64,000 nt of DNA from Colocasia esculenta (Eukaryota; Streptophyta; Magnoliopsida; Alismatales; Araceae), in assembly GCA_014218235.1 (NCBI GenBank), contig CM024755.1, positions 95,584,948 through 95,648,947 of the forward strand, written 5' to 3'. Both the position numbers and the translations under genes were made by a program. Under the pieces are notes generated by a model, which did not search any database, was not told the origin of the DNA, and worked only from the letters and a program-made list of their open reading frames with translations. This document shows, piece by piece, positions 36,056 through 47,680 of this stretch. The first letter of the stretch is position 1, and each line of letters opens with the position of its first letter.

Positions 36056-38430
36056 TGTAACGTCGCGGCTGTTCAGATCCGTGTTTAATGGTTCTGACGT
36101 GGTGCTCATGGCCAATGTGGGGTCAATGAGCATTGGTTGTGACTTCCAAGTCTTGTGTGGGTGTTGTGGGCATTAAGTTTTAGCCCATATAGCTTGCAGG
36201 TTTTCTGGTGAAGAAGGCGACATGGTATGTCGCTACGTTTTGAACGGCTTCCTATGCCGCGATTCACCAAACCGCCTTTCCGATGTGTGGCCCATTTAGT
36301 GACGGTTTGGTTCGTCGCATTTAATGCATGTTAAACACGACATCTGCCTACATCGCGATTTTGACTGTGGCATTTATTGCTCTGTTTCGGGCCAGACAGA
36401 GCAGAGGTGGCTCTATCCGGCAGAGGGGAGGAGGTTTTGCGGATCTTCTAGTGTTTTTGGCTTCCAGGTGGCTGGCTCGGCCTGGGTTCCATGTGAGGAG
36501 GACACCCGGAGCATGGACATTCCGGTGGTTTTGCGTTTTTGGATTTTGCGGGTTCTTCGAGTTGGTAGGGAGACTTCCCCTTTCGTGTTATATTATGTGA
36601 ATGGTTTAAAGCTTTGGAATCATGCTATAGTTGTGTTCAGTTTAATTGTTCAATTTAGTGATTTACATTGTAGTTTGCATGATGTATGCATGGTTTGCTG
36701 GGGGTAGGAGATAGGTATGGCCGTCTGCTTGAGAAGGCGACAGGTCGGGCCGTCACATTTTGAACGCGACCGCTTATCCCGGCACGTTTTGGTTATAAAT
36801 GCAATGCAGTGGTTCGTTGCGTTCATACTTCGATTGATGTGTTTGGACCAGTCGGCATAAATGTGTCGCTTAGGTCCATCACGTTTATGGCTTTGGTTTA
36901 CTGTGCTGACCTAAAGGCGACGTATCGGGTCATCGCGATTATGTCGAGGCCTTGGGCCCTATCGTGTTCTCCTTGTGAACGTGACCGGTGAGGTCGTCGC
37001 GATTTTGAAGGCAACGACTGTGTCCGTCACATTTTAGCTTCTGAGGTTTGTGTTGTGCTGTGGTGGTTGGGCAATGAGGGTCTTGTGTTGACCTAGCACT
37101 AGTTTTGTAGGGTGCTATTAAGGTGTTTAAGTTGTTTCCATGTTAGTAAAGCATGTTTAGGTTAATGCTTTGGTTTATGATTAGTAACAAGTTGTGTTAG
37201 TTATGATGATTAAGTTAATCATGCTAATTATGTTATAAAGGTTATGTGATGCATATGTGTGGTTTGTGTGCATGGTGGTGTGTTGCTATGGAGGTCATGA
37301 GATGACCAATGACAGGCAAGGCTATAATGTGGCCATGTGGTTCATGTGCATAATAGTGTTTAGTTGCTTGGAGGTCACGTGGTGACCAGTGACGAGCTAG
37401 CTACATTATGTTTATTGGGATTTAAGAATATTGATGTTTGTGTTTACTGCTGATCGATATGGTTTGTGTGTTGGCCGAGTGTGATGGTCCGGCGCCTATT
37501 CCGAAATGCCTCTCTAGTCGGGTAACCCAGGTTCTTTGTAAGCCAAGCACGTTGTGGTTTTTTGTGCTCGGGGTTTGTCCCGATATTGTGGGTACCGTAG
37601 AGGTCTGTGTTGTCTTCCTGAACACTCTCAATCGTATGTTTGAGTTGTATGTCCGGCTGAGGGAAAGACAACAATGGGCAGCGGCCCGTGTTTGTGGGTG
37701 TGCGGTTGCTTGTAGTGCACTCGTGGTTGGGGGTACGGACACCAGTAGACGTATTGGGCCCCATCTAGTCCTTTGTTTTTCAGTTCCTCACTTTAGAGAG
37801 CTCACACCAGAGTCTCTAAAGGTGCCAGACATGGGCCTGCAGCTGTGTGGTCTGCATGTGTGGTGTTGGTTGGTCTCCACAGTTCTTTGGCTTTACTGTG
37901 TGGTTGTGAAGCGGCAGTTGGACCTTTCTTCCTTGACTGCGAGACTGAGAGGTAGTTCTTGTGCTGTGTTGTCCGGGTTGGATACTGGCGTCATGAACCA
38001 GTAGTCAGTTCCCATGTTGTGGTGTCGTTCCTTCCGACTCATGCTTTGTCAGTGGTTGTGACTTGTGAGTGGTGACTCACCGGTTGTGGTTTGTGACCAT
38101 TTGTTGTGTGCCATTCTGGTGGCACAATGGCACTTGTGGTTCTGTTATGGTACGTCGTGGATTTAGGTACCTGTACCCGGTGTGGGTTGTTGGCTATTGT
38201 GGCACGTAGTGTTCTACCTTTTTCAGGTGTTGAGATGGACCGATTTTCATGGGGGTCACGTTGTGTGACTTTCCACTTGTGGTGTTTTACCCTTGTGTGG
38301 GTAGTTCTCCGATGTGTTTGTTACCGTGGGTATTGTGGTGGACTAACCCTTGTTGTTAGTCCTGTTACACTTCGTTGGTTGTGTAATCACGAGGTTGCGC
38401 ACCCCTCGAGACACACAACTTGTTTTAGAT
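36056..38430 (+). repeat. Copia 3' LTR (right limit uncertain)
   Basis: Starts TGTAACGTCGCGG immediately after the polypurine tract. There is no 5' LTR in the window, so the end near 38430 is a guess based on the change of sequence character. It is T/G-rich and holds two CGCGAC clusters (36190-36370 and 36725-37030). At 37250-37410 there is an imperfect direct repeat containing GGAGGTCA and GATGACCA or GTGACCAGTGAC. The open frames in it have no recognisable domain. Confidence 0.65.
36190..37030. promoter_or_regulatory. CGCGAC motif clusters in copia 3' LTR
   Basis: Contains AACGCGAC near 36763 and many one-off forms: GGCGACAGGTCG, GTCGCATTTAAT, ATCGCGATTTTG, GTCGCTTAGG and GTCGTCGCGATT. Spacing is irregular, about 25-45 bp. 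Similarity to the gypsy and family B clusters is limited to the motif. Confidence 0.4.
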
Positions 38431-38861
38431 AGCTTAATAGCATGGATTAGGTAGTGTGATCGCCACCTAACAAGTTGCCTTCGAATAAGAATGAAGCTAG
38501 GCTAACGTGCTACGAAAGGGGGGTGAGAACAGGGCACTTACTGATGTCGGGACGGGTCTCCCCATCACGATGATGCTGCTGTCGCGATGCCCTCACAGGG
38601 CGCGTCTTTGTTGCCACACCGCCGGTGCCTGACATGTTATCTACAATGTGGGAGGATGTTGAGTAGTCCTTCTTCTTGCCCTCCATCCGGCTAGAGGACA
38701 AGAGCCCCTCGTCCACCCTCGCTTAGATGCCTACCAAAATGAAGAAAACAACAAAAGAAACCCTGTTAGACCATATTTAAGAGTAGCATCTATCCAAAAA
38801 TGAAATGAAAGGGGAGAGCATGGAGGGAACGAACCTGGGGGCGGCTTTTAAACCCCTTGGG
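38431..38861. other. Unassigned spacer
   Basis: The minus strand has an open frame at 38510-38716 followed by a pyrimidine tract and possible acceptor TTTTGGTAG. It might be a small exon, but I recognise no domain. It includes one CTGTCGCGATGCC site. Confidence 0.3.
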
Positions 38862-39778
38862 TGTTATGAAAATGTAGGAAGAAAAGGAAATGTGTTCCTA
38901 TCTAAGAAAGCACAATAACATGCATGAAATAGAAATGAGAGGAGGAAGGGAAGAAGGAGCCCCAATGGGGCGACTTCATGGCCATGGAGTAGCGTCCTTG
39001 GATGATGTAGAAGCCATAGAAGTCACCTCCTCAGCCACCAAGCTCCATTTGTGAAGAATGTCTTGGTGGAGAAAATGGAGCGAAATGGAATGGAAAGGGT
39101 GAACCACGAACTAAGGGACAGATCTGGGTAGAATTTGGTAGCACTTCATGGCAAAAATGGGGCTCCCCTCCCTCTGAAGAAGAAGGGTCCCTTAAATAGA
39201 AATGAGAGAGATTATTCTCATCATTAAGTGATAATTACCCAAAATGATGTAAATCCCGAGGGAAGAGTCCTAGAAGGGTCCCAAGGTGCCATGGACCCTC
39301 AAACCGCGCATGGGGGTTGTGGAGGTTGCTTGAAGATAGTGATAAGACCCATGGAGGATAAATAGGAGGTGGTTGCGGAGGCCAGCGCATGCAAATCATG
39401 TCACGACAGGTCGTAGGGCGCGACAAGGCTTGTCACGATGGCCAGTGTGGTCGCGACTATAAGGGCACGTGCATGGATATGCATGGGCTATCGCGACAAC
39501 CAAAGGGGGGGGGGCGACAAGGATAACGCGACGCCACGACCTGTCGCGTTAATGAAAATTGATTATTCTTGGATTATTGATCAATTATTTAGAAGAATAA
39601 TCAACAATGAAGCTTAAGGACTCTTAAAAAGATAATTAGATGGGATAATGGGAAAATTGGGCTTTTAATGGGCTCACAACATGGCTAAGAGATGGGCTCA
39701 AGGTGAGTGACCAACTTGGGGCTCATTAAGAGAATAAGAAATATGGTTCAACTTATGGGCCAGAATCGGGTGTCTACA
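38862..39778 (-). repeat. LTR-like segment, minus orientation
   Basis: In minus direction it starts TGTAGACACCCG at 39778 and can be ended at CATAACA (38862), about 917 bp. CTATTTAAGGGACCC near 39195 is a plausible TATA box. The sequence outside the start reads GGATGGGCAATC on the minus strand, resembling the polypurine end of plant gypsy elements. No TSD or partner LTR was found, so the left limit is tentative. A CGCGAC cluster lies at 39405-39550. Confidence 0.45.
39405..39550. promoter_or_regulatory. CGCGAC motif cluster in the minus-strand LTR-like segment
   Basis: AACGCGAC near 39517 and GTCGCGTT near 39541 face each other. GTCGCGAC-like and GTCACGAC variants fill the rest of about 150 bp, upstream of the candidate TATA box. 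Confidence 0.45.
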
Positions 39779-40855
39779 GATTGCCCATCCTTGGCTTCCA
39801 CTTTGCAAGGGAGCGTAGCGGAAGTGTAGCAGAGGTGTCATGAAATGACGATGATGCAGAAAAAGATGTGGAGTGGACTGAAAAGATGGGAGCCAAAGTA
39901 AAGAGACACCCGATCTAACCAACAAGCAATTAGGATCTTTTAGAAAACCCCGAGTTAGCTACTCAAGCAGAATGCAAGGAAAACACAAGTCTGGACGAGA
40001 AGGAGAAAGAAAAGGATAATTAACCCCTCGATTGATAGGTACCCTAGCTGATTGGCCTGCAGGTTACATTTTGGAGGGACATGTGCGTGCCAGGCAGGTA
40101 ACTCAGACTCTGTCCTGGGAGCAGTTCGCAACCAAATGGATCAAAAGGAATAAGGATGAAAATTGTATAGAGAATCTCGACAAGGAAATTCTTGTCAAAC
40201 TGGCAAGTGCAACTCGCTCGGAGACAAACCTTCTGATTCGGAATGGAATAGGATTTCTTGTTTAGAACATGAAAAATGGTTGGGCGCTCAACAATAGCTC
40301 ACCATTAGCTAGGGATCAGTCATGATAGCTTAAAGTCCTACATGATGCATGCTGGGCTAAAAGAAAAGAAATCATTAAATCAAATGCAAAGAACGGAAAA
40401 AATAGAAAAATATATTAAAGATAATATTGCTAAATCAGACAAGAATGGGTTGAGAGTCTTCTTGCAACGGCTATGCAAGACAGTCCATCAGTCCCAAAAC
40501 TCATCCAACCTAACGGCCTATCTAGCGATTAGCAACACGCACTTAGATCATCACCGTTTTTGTTGAAGGGGAACTCAGATCCCAGAGCATGTTGAGAACT
40601 AGCCGGTCCTTGAAACGATATAATAAGTATATTATCATATAGTAATGCAAGGGAATAAGGATAGAAATACTTACCTGACTTACCCGTGAAGCTACATTTT
40701 TTGTGATTTTCTAATTTTCTGATTTTTTTTGGGATTTTCTGATAAACAAAGCAATAGTTGACTGAAAACAAAGAAAATATGCACACACACAATAATACTA
40801 CAAGCAAACTATGTACAGACACACAAAAACACATAAATGCGACACCTCTTGGAGT
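39779..40855. other. No recognisable gene
   Basis: A 77-codon open frame at 40032-40265 has no domain I know. The stretch near 40690-40745 (GATTTTCTAATTTTCTGA, T-rich) resembles 55460-55560, which hints that both belong to one older element split by later insertions. Confidence 0.4.
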
Positions 40856-40859
40856 CATG

Positions 40860-40925
40860 ACAGTGTCGCGACGCGATAGGTGGTTGCGACCTTAAAGCGT
40901 TGGATCGGGGCGTCGCGACATCATT
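40860..40925. promoter_or_regulatory. CGCGAC motif cluster upstream of PMD pseudogene 1
   Basis: Two GTCGCGAC copies (near 40864 and 40911) with CGCGATAGG and TTGCGACC variants, about 140-200 bp upstream of the TATA box at 41064. Confidence 0.4.
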
Positions 40926-41063
40926 TTGCGTGATAAACACCAAAATCGAGCCTTATCCTTATCCTAAGCCTAATCCCACTACCCATGGGGCTCCTAAACC
41001 AAACCTATTGCTAATCTAACTCCTAGGGACGAATTGGAATGGGATTAGTACCCTCTAGAGCTC

Positions 41064-41071
41064 TATAAATA
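41064..41071 (+). promoter_or_regulatory. TATA box of PMD pseudogene 1
   Basis: TATAAATA, about 75 bp before a CT-rich leader and the ATG at 41145. Good plant core promoter context. Confidence 0.6.
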
Positions 41072-41144
41072 GGGGTGCAAGGGTCTAAATTCGGAGCTCA
41101 CCCTCTCTCTCTTCTTCTCTCTTGCTTTTCTCTCTCTTCTAGCT

Positions 41145-42615
41145 ATGAAGAGATCTTTTTCTTCCTTTGAAGCTGGTCCCATGCCTAATGGCAGCCTAAA
41201 AGCGGCAAGGGCGGCCCATGCAGCGCTCCAACGCCTCTCCTCCGTGCCCGGCCACATTAGTGCAAGACATGATCTTCAAGTGAGTACTTTCTCTCTCTTC
41301 TTTTTTTTATTTTCTCTCTCTTCTTCTTCTTCTTCTTCCATTTTTTTCTTCTTCTCCTGCCAATCCTCTATTTTCTTCTTCTTCTAGATCCTCCCGGGGT
41401 AGGCGCTACTCCAAAATCCCCTGGCTAGAACACATGGTCAATGCGCTCCCCGTGGCATCCACCAACCTGCTGCGTGAGTGGAAGCTCACCACCGTCCTCA
41501 CGCTAGCCAAGAACTACCATAAGATAGTGCATGTGTGGGATAGCATCACGGCGCTTGCGGAGTTGTGGCACCCATAGACCCACACATTCATCTTCCCCTC
41601 TTTCGAAGCTACGATTCTATTGGAGGAGTTGGAGCTCATGCTGGGGCTCCCCAAAGATAGGAGAGGGGAAGAACACCTCATTGCGCATACTGTGGCCACC
41701 GTAGACTCCTGGGCCATCCCCGGCAAGATCACCACTCGCACCTAGGATTTGAGCACCTTGACTAGCTCGGGTTACATCCATCTCCTTCCTCTCTCTCAAT
41801 GGATCATGTCACAATGCAAGAGGAAAACTGGTAACTACCTCGCCATAGCCAAGGCCACCACCATCTGCATTTGTGGCGTCATCCTCTTCCCTGCACAGAA
41901 TCACCTCCTTACGGCATCCAACCTGAGCATCATTAGCTGTGTATGGGAAGGTATGTCCATCTCTCAAGCTGTTCTTGGATATCTCTATGCCAGACTATCC
42001 TCTGCAGCTACTGGTGGACCCCTCTTTGGCTATGTGGTTTCCCTTGAATGCTAGATGGGCATACACATAAATTTCAAGGCAACGGACGACCCCTCCATCA
42101 AGTGCATGAGCATGGTCCACCACCCACTCACCTTTGTTGGTGCTCCACTTCACATGACCACACAGGCATGGTGCAAGACGGCGACAGTCAAGTTATTGAA
42201 GGAATGGTGGCTATACTTGAACTCACTGACCGTGGAGTAGTTCGAGATGCGGCCGACATATCTCCACAACAAGATCATACGCCTTCCTCAGTGCGTCAGC
42301 TTGGATCTAGGACTGATTGCGAATGAAGCATTGGTCATTTACAACCCCGACCGGTGCTACCTACAGCGTGGTGCAGCACGCACAATTATACCGACACTCT
42401 CCCATTACCCATCGATTCAAGCACGGAAGATGGATGATGAACAAGATGAACGGGACGTGAGGAGCGCCATAGTTCACTGGGAAGGGTGCGCGGCAAGCCT
42501 CATTTCAGAAGCAGTGGCGGAGGACGAGGATGTGTACCAGGAGTACCTGCAGGCATTGAGGAGGATCCGACCACGTGGAGATCGCGTCGTGGCGGAGGCT
42601 GCACTGGGCGCATGA
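41145..42615 (+). pseudogene. Plant mobile domain (PMD) pseudogene 1
   Basis: Exon 1 (41145-41279) starts MKRSFSSFEAGP and ends at a GTGAGT donor; a T/C-rich intron follows with an acceptor near 41387. A long frame then runs from 41401 to the TGA at 42613. It has WHP, a stop, then THTFIFPSFEATILLEELEL and MLGLPKDR, the region of the PMD fold (aminotransferase-like, MAIN/MAIL-type) that normally reads W.P.THTF...GE..T..D....LGLP. The C-terminal part is acidic (DDEQDERDVRSA, EDEDVYQEYLQ). In-frame stops are at 41575, 41743, 42052 and 42238, all TAG. The exon 1 and exon 2 phases do not match exactly. PMD proteins occur both as host genes for silencing and as TE cargo; which this was cannot be told from sequence alone. 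Confidence 0.7.
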
Positions 42616-43057
42616 GAGGGGTAGGAAATGTAAAAGGTGGTAGTTAGGGCTTGAAAAGACTGATTGATTGATTGTAGGTATAATTAGGAAGTGTAATTGA
42701 TGATTTGAATCAATAAAATCAGAATTTTATTAATTGTTTTGCAAGTTCGGTCGATGTCGCAACCAAAACAAAGGTCGCCTACAGGTCGCGACGGGTCGAT
42801 AGGTCGCAACATTGTTGCGCCCTACCTAGCTGTCGCGATCTGAACGCGATGCCTATAGCCGTCGCGACATCAACCGAGAGTTCAAAAATGTAGAAGCCCT
42901 CTTCTCCCCTCTTTCGCACTCATAGTGCTTAGCTTCTCCTGAGCTCCGGTGATTCTGCTCTTCCCCCGATCTCCTACTCCAACTCCCTCTGTTCACTCTC
43001 TCTCTCTCACTCTCTCACTTTCTCCTTTCTCCCTTTCTTCCTCCCTCCCCAACGGCA
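42616..43057. promoter_or_regulatory. Spacer between the PMD pseudogenes, with CGCGAC cluster
   Basis: After the stop of pseudogene 1 comes AT-rich sequence with AATAAAATC, a possible poly-A signal near 42713. Then 42755-42870 has GTCGCGAC near 42785 and 42862 with GTCGCAAC and ATCTGAACGCGAT variants. A CT-rich leader (CACTCTCTCTCTCTCAC type) follows at 42990-43045. This repeats the order seen before pseudogene 1: cluster, leader, then gene. Confidence 0.5.
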
Positions 43058-43127
43058 ATGGCGGTGCATCCACCGGCGATGGAAGGAGGAAGAGGCCGGT
43101 GACAAGGGGTGCTCGGTGGCGCGTCCG

Positions 43128-46007
43128 ATGGAGGAGGACATCCGCGAGGTAGAGATGGAGGAAGAGGAGGTGCTGGCCGTGGACGTGGATGTGGCAGTGA
43201 TGGCACGTGAAGCGGCGATCAAGAAGGTGAGTCCCCACTCCCTAAACCTCTCAATTTGATGGTGTGCAACGATAAGGGAGCCCCATAGAGGGCCAATGTA
43301 GGGCAAAACGCCCAGGAAAATGGCCACCAGACAAGGGAAGCTCTGGTTGGCCCGCATCTAAGAACGCGATGGCTCGCCCCGTCACGACATCAGTAGTCGC
43401 GACAGGGTCAGAGGCCGCAACATTGTCGCGTCGGCCAGGGGCCGTCGCGACAAGGTCGCGGCCTCCCTAGGTGTCGCGACTAGGTCACGATGCATCGTGA
43501 CGTCGCGACAAGGTTGCGACCCACTGGGTCGGCGCGACCTCAGCCGAGGACTCAAGGAATACATGCTTAAGCTGACTGATTGTTCCTTTGTGCTTGCAGG
43601 GAGAAATGAGGGCCCGGGTCTCATGGCTTCTCGTGTTAGCTGTGTATCTGGCCCTCTCTGGGTTTCAGAGGGACATACTAGATGACATGGGGTTTGGAGA
43701 GGTCCTTAGGATGGACCAGATGAGGGCAGATGCTCCTCTCACCTAGGCCATGCGGACCAGGTGGGACGCGGAGGTGACTGCCTTCATGTTTCCATGGGGG
43801 CACATGATCCCCAGTGTGGAGGACGTCAGTCACATCACCGAGAGGGTGTACGGTCGTCCGGTGAGTGGATATACCTACCCGTTCTATAGGGAGATAGCCC
43901 AGAGACTCCTAGGTATGATTGTAGGGCAGAGGTCGTCTCTAGTCCCAAGGGTAGAGTTACAAGAGAGCTTGGGGTTAGCTCATACGAGCAGGGAGGTAGG
44001 CGAGACCGTGGATTAGCAGCTGGACAGACTAGTGAGGGGTTGTCGGGAGACTCTGGCCAGCAATCTTGGGGCTCAGGCAGATCTGGACCTGCACTGCTTC
44101 CTCACATTCTTTCTTGGCAGACTTTTGTTTGCCACGAGGGGCGACGTAGTCCATTGTCAGTTCCTACCGCTGCTAGAGGACCTGGACCAGGTGGGGGACT
44201 ATGCGTGGGGGGCTGCCCTTCTAGCACATCAGTTCGACAGCCTGGGCTCCTCCGACCGGTAGACATCCATCGGCGGCTTCTTCCCTTTTCTTCAGGTACT
44301 CTTCTCTTCTCTTGCTCTTTTACTTTAATTGCCCTTTTCCGTTGTACACCCGATCTAACTGTGCCTTTCTTCTTGCAGGTCTGGACTTACCTTCACCTCC
44401 CAGGCTTAAGGAGAGGCGCTCTGGAGCGATCGGGCCTCGTGCCCCTAGCTCGGCATTGGGTGCCGTGCCGAGACATGCACCCACTGGAGGAGTAGCTGGC
44501 CTCCATCCAGGACGTAATTGATGTCTACCCACAGCTAGATGTAAGTTCTACCCTCCTTAAACTTCAATTGATTTCTTTTAACTGCTTGGTTACTGATGAG
44601 ATGTGCTTTGATGTGCAGGTGGTGTGGCAACCATATCTGGAGGAGGGAGATGAGGGACAACCTTGGTTGGAGCAGGCCCTCCCCTACTTTGGTAGGGTGA
44701 AGTGGGTTCATGCACTCAACCTCGTGCCACCTCTCCACTTGCATCTGACTCAGAGGTCGCTCGGCCTCTGTCAGAGTGCTATGGAGTTCCCCAGCCAAGG
44801 TCGGACCCCTAGGCCAGGCCGAAGCTTCCGGGGACTCCACGACACCACTGACTGGCGCGAGCGGGCCCGCGAGTAGATCTCCATTGGGAGCACCGAGGCC
44901 GATGGGTCCGGTCTGACGCTGAGTCTGACGACGCGTACCTACAGTCTTTCACCTTGAAGTATGGGGCGAGGGTCTACAGGAGCGCCAGACGATAGGTATA
45001 CCTCTAAACTCAGACCTAGTGATTTGTTATAATTGAATTGGATCTGACACAGTTTGATGAATTCCAGGTGGACATGGCTGGGCAGATCGCCTCGCTCCAG
45101 GCCCTGCTGCACTCTACCGTGCAGGACTAGGATGCGGCTCGGAGAGAGACAGAGCAGCTGGTAAGTACCTACTCAGACTTCAGTAACTTACCAAATCTCA
45201 GCTTATTGACTTATTGAGAATCTGACAAGTGTTCTATGTGCAGCGTGCGGAGTTGGCAGCAGCGGAGACATCCCATTCGGACCTAGAAGACCGACTAGCC
45301 AGTGCATTAAGACGGGCCGAGGAGGCGGAGACGACGCTAGAGGATAGGGTAAGTGTAACATTGACCTGATCTCAATTTGATTTAGATTCAGCACTGACAT
45401 GCTTTTTTTACAGGTGACAGAGCTGAGGACCGCCACCGGTCAGGCGACCCACTGGCGTGAGCAGGCCGATGCGGCGGCAGTGTCGATCACCTAGTGGCGC
45501 CTCTAGGCAGAGACAACGGTAGTGGAGGCGGACCAGCTGTGCACACAGGCAGGGCCATCATCAGCGGAGGTGGCCTAGTGGCGTACAGAGGCAGAGACGT
45601 CCGCAGTAGAGGTGGCCCGGTGGTGTATCCAGGCGGAGGCGGTGGTGTCGCAAGTGGGTGAGCTGACAAGGGAGCTGGCGATAATGCGTGCGCAGGGATC
45701 ATCATTGGACCCAGAGGCGCTGACCCAACTGCGCACTTTGCTAGCAGTGCAGCAGTTCCTTGTCCAGGAGCTTCGGAGATGCATGGCGATGACGAGCCAG
45801 GCTGCTCGGAGTAGGAGTAGGAGCCAGAGCGGGGCGAGCGGCGCCTATGTTAGGCAGTATCTGGCCGGTTCCTCCAGTCGTCGGAGGAACGAGGAGGAGG
45901 AGAGACGCCTAGCGGGAGAGACGAGTGCTAGGAGTGTTAGGGGTGGCGGCGAGATGCCACCCCCACTCGATAGGCAGGAGGGATCCAGGGAGAGTGGTGG
46001 TGGGTAG
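43128..46007 (+). pseudogene. Plant mobile domain (PMD) pseudogene 2, spliced, with coiled-coil tail
   Basis: Intron limits fit GT-AG with kept phase: exons 43128-43226, 43600-44295, 44379-44540, 44619-44995, 45068-45160, 45244-45348 and 45414-46007. Exon 2 has GFGEVLRMD, then FMFPWGHMIPSVEDVSHI, which is the PMD core, and after a stop SIGGFFPFLQ, continuing in exon 3 as VWTYLHLPGL. Exon 4 gives VVWQPYLEEGDEG and PYFGRVKWVHAL, the PMD C-terminal part. The last exons encode a coiled coil rich in Ala, Glu and Arg with a repeated WR..AE.. unit, then an SR-rich end. Ten in-frame stops are all TAG (43744, 44014, 44260, 44493, 44874, 44993, 45128, 45492, 45504 and 45576). One base is missing near 44881. 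A CGCGAC cluster lies in intron 1. Start codon choice is uncertain. Confidence 0.75.
43360..43545. promoter_or_regulatory. CGCGAC motif cluster in intron 1 of PMD pseudogene 2
   Basis: Dense: about four GTCGCGAC copies (near 43395, 43446, 43472 and 43502) plus GAACGCGATGG and TTGTCGCGTCGG. This is the highest local density in the window. Confidence 0.45.
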
Positions 46008-47680
46008 TGAGGAGTTTGTGAGCCGCCTCCCCCTTATCTTTGTACATAATGCTTATATTAGTGAATCTTTTTTTTTGGCTTTTGTGCCAATGTTTGTAAT
46101 TGTCGAAATGAATTGTGATTGACATGAGTGTGAAATGGGATCCGAGTGAGAGAGAGAGAGGAAACTGAGTACATCATTGCGTCGTCCAAGAGTTTCTGTG
46201 TCACGCCCCGACACGGAATATCAGAACACGAGGCAGTTGCAAGTAAACGGGTACAGAGCGGGTACTAAACATCAAACCATTGCACAATGAATAATACTAA
46301 AGCAAATTCCTTTCATTAATAACTTTCCAAATGTCTAGTTACAACCACTAATATCAGAGCCAATCTATAGGGCCCAATTACATTGAAATAAGCAAAAGAC
46401 TAAGCTAAAACTCTAACATAATCTCTAGGACACTAGGGTACTCGTGACGTCACTTCTGGTCATTCCCGTCCTCTTGAGTGTATAGTTCATCCTCGGTCTC
46501 ACTTGAGAACACAATGACAAATAACGCAGGGTGAGTGATAACGCCCAGTAGGACTTAAATCTCAATAGTCAAGCAGGCTTTAAATGATTAATGAATTAAA
46601 AGGCAGAGTAACTAATGATAGAGCGAGAGAGTCAAGTAAAGTGAGAGATAACATGATAGAACGTGAGCGAAATAGCACAACATTCCAAATATAGCACGAA
46701 CGTCAATTATAGCACGAATAGTAAGATGGCCATAGCACAATAGCACAATGTATAGCAATAGCACGACGAGTATAGCATAGCACTTTTGTTGTCAACAAAC
46801 AATGAGAGAATATAGCACTTTTGATTGTCATTAGATTAATCTTGATAGTATGGCACTTGGATGTAATTCCGACATCCTGATCATTTAACTCCCATGGGCA
46901 AATGGCACTTTCGGGCGCTCTCCCCAGGACCAGATTGGGCCCCATTGCGCTGGCATTGGTTATATTGTTTATCTTTAGACAATCAGTCAATGGCCAATAT
47001 AGAGTACCAAGGAAATAGATGAGAGCATTAGATGAATAGACGAGATAGTAGAGTGAGTGTGAAAAGATGAGTGAGAGCTAGTGGACATTGTACGTAACAT
47101 GACGAGTAATCAGGCGATAGTAATAGTTACACAACACGCGCACTTGGTGTTGGCAGTCAGGTGGAACTCACGACTCTACCACTGGCCATGTTAAGTACAG
47201 GTCCAGAGGTCCGGCGTGATTCAAGATAAGAGCGAACTTCTAATAGCCGTTTGGATCATATCGATCCCTAAAGGGGGTAATAGGTGTTAGGGTACAACCG
47301 GCTCGTCGACCATGTGAGAATCCATGGACAAAGGAGACTTACAGAGGCCTTGAACAAAGACTCACTAGTCCGACAGAAGGAGTATCCGACGGAGAGTTCG
47401 TCCAAGTCAAGAAAGTGTGTATATAGAAACAAGTGCTCAACGTTCTAGAGGAGTTCTAGAATAGTGGAGCGTCAAGATCGGTGTCCCAAAACATCGCACG
47501 AATCGTAAACAAGTCCTTTTAAAATAAGGCAATTAATTACATAAATTACTAGATATGTTATGTCTCATATTCACACCAATTAAGCCGTATTTGGATGGTT
47601 CAAAGTGTGTGCACATGTGACAAGAAATCATAGATATGAAAAGGTCATGTGATTAACTTTTATTAATTTAGAATACCTTC

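Noticed and set aside
37422..38004. A 188-codon plus-strand frame as a gene
   Set aside because: It lies in the copia 3' LTR, with overlapping frames of similar length on the minus strand and no domain.
42993..43357. Minus-strand frames over the PMD leader
   Set aside because: They come from CT-repeat sequence read backwards and conflict with the spliced plus-strand gene.
41145..46007. Functional readthrough or recoding of TAG in the PMD genes
   Set aside because: Fourteen TAGs, a frameshift near 44881 and mismatched exon phase in gene 1 argue for decay; no readthrough context is conserved around them.
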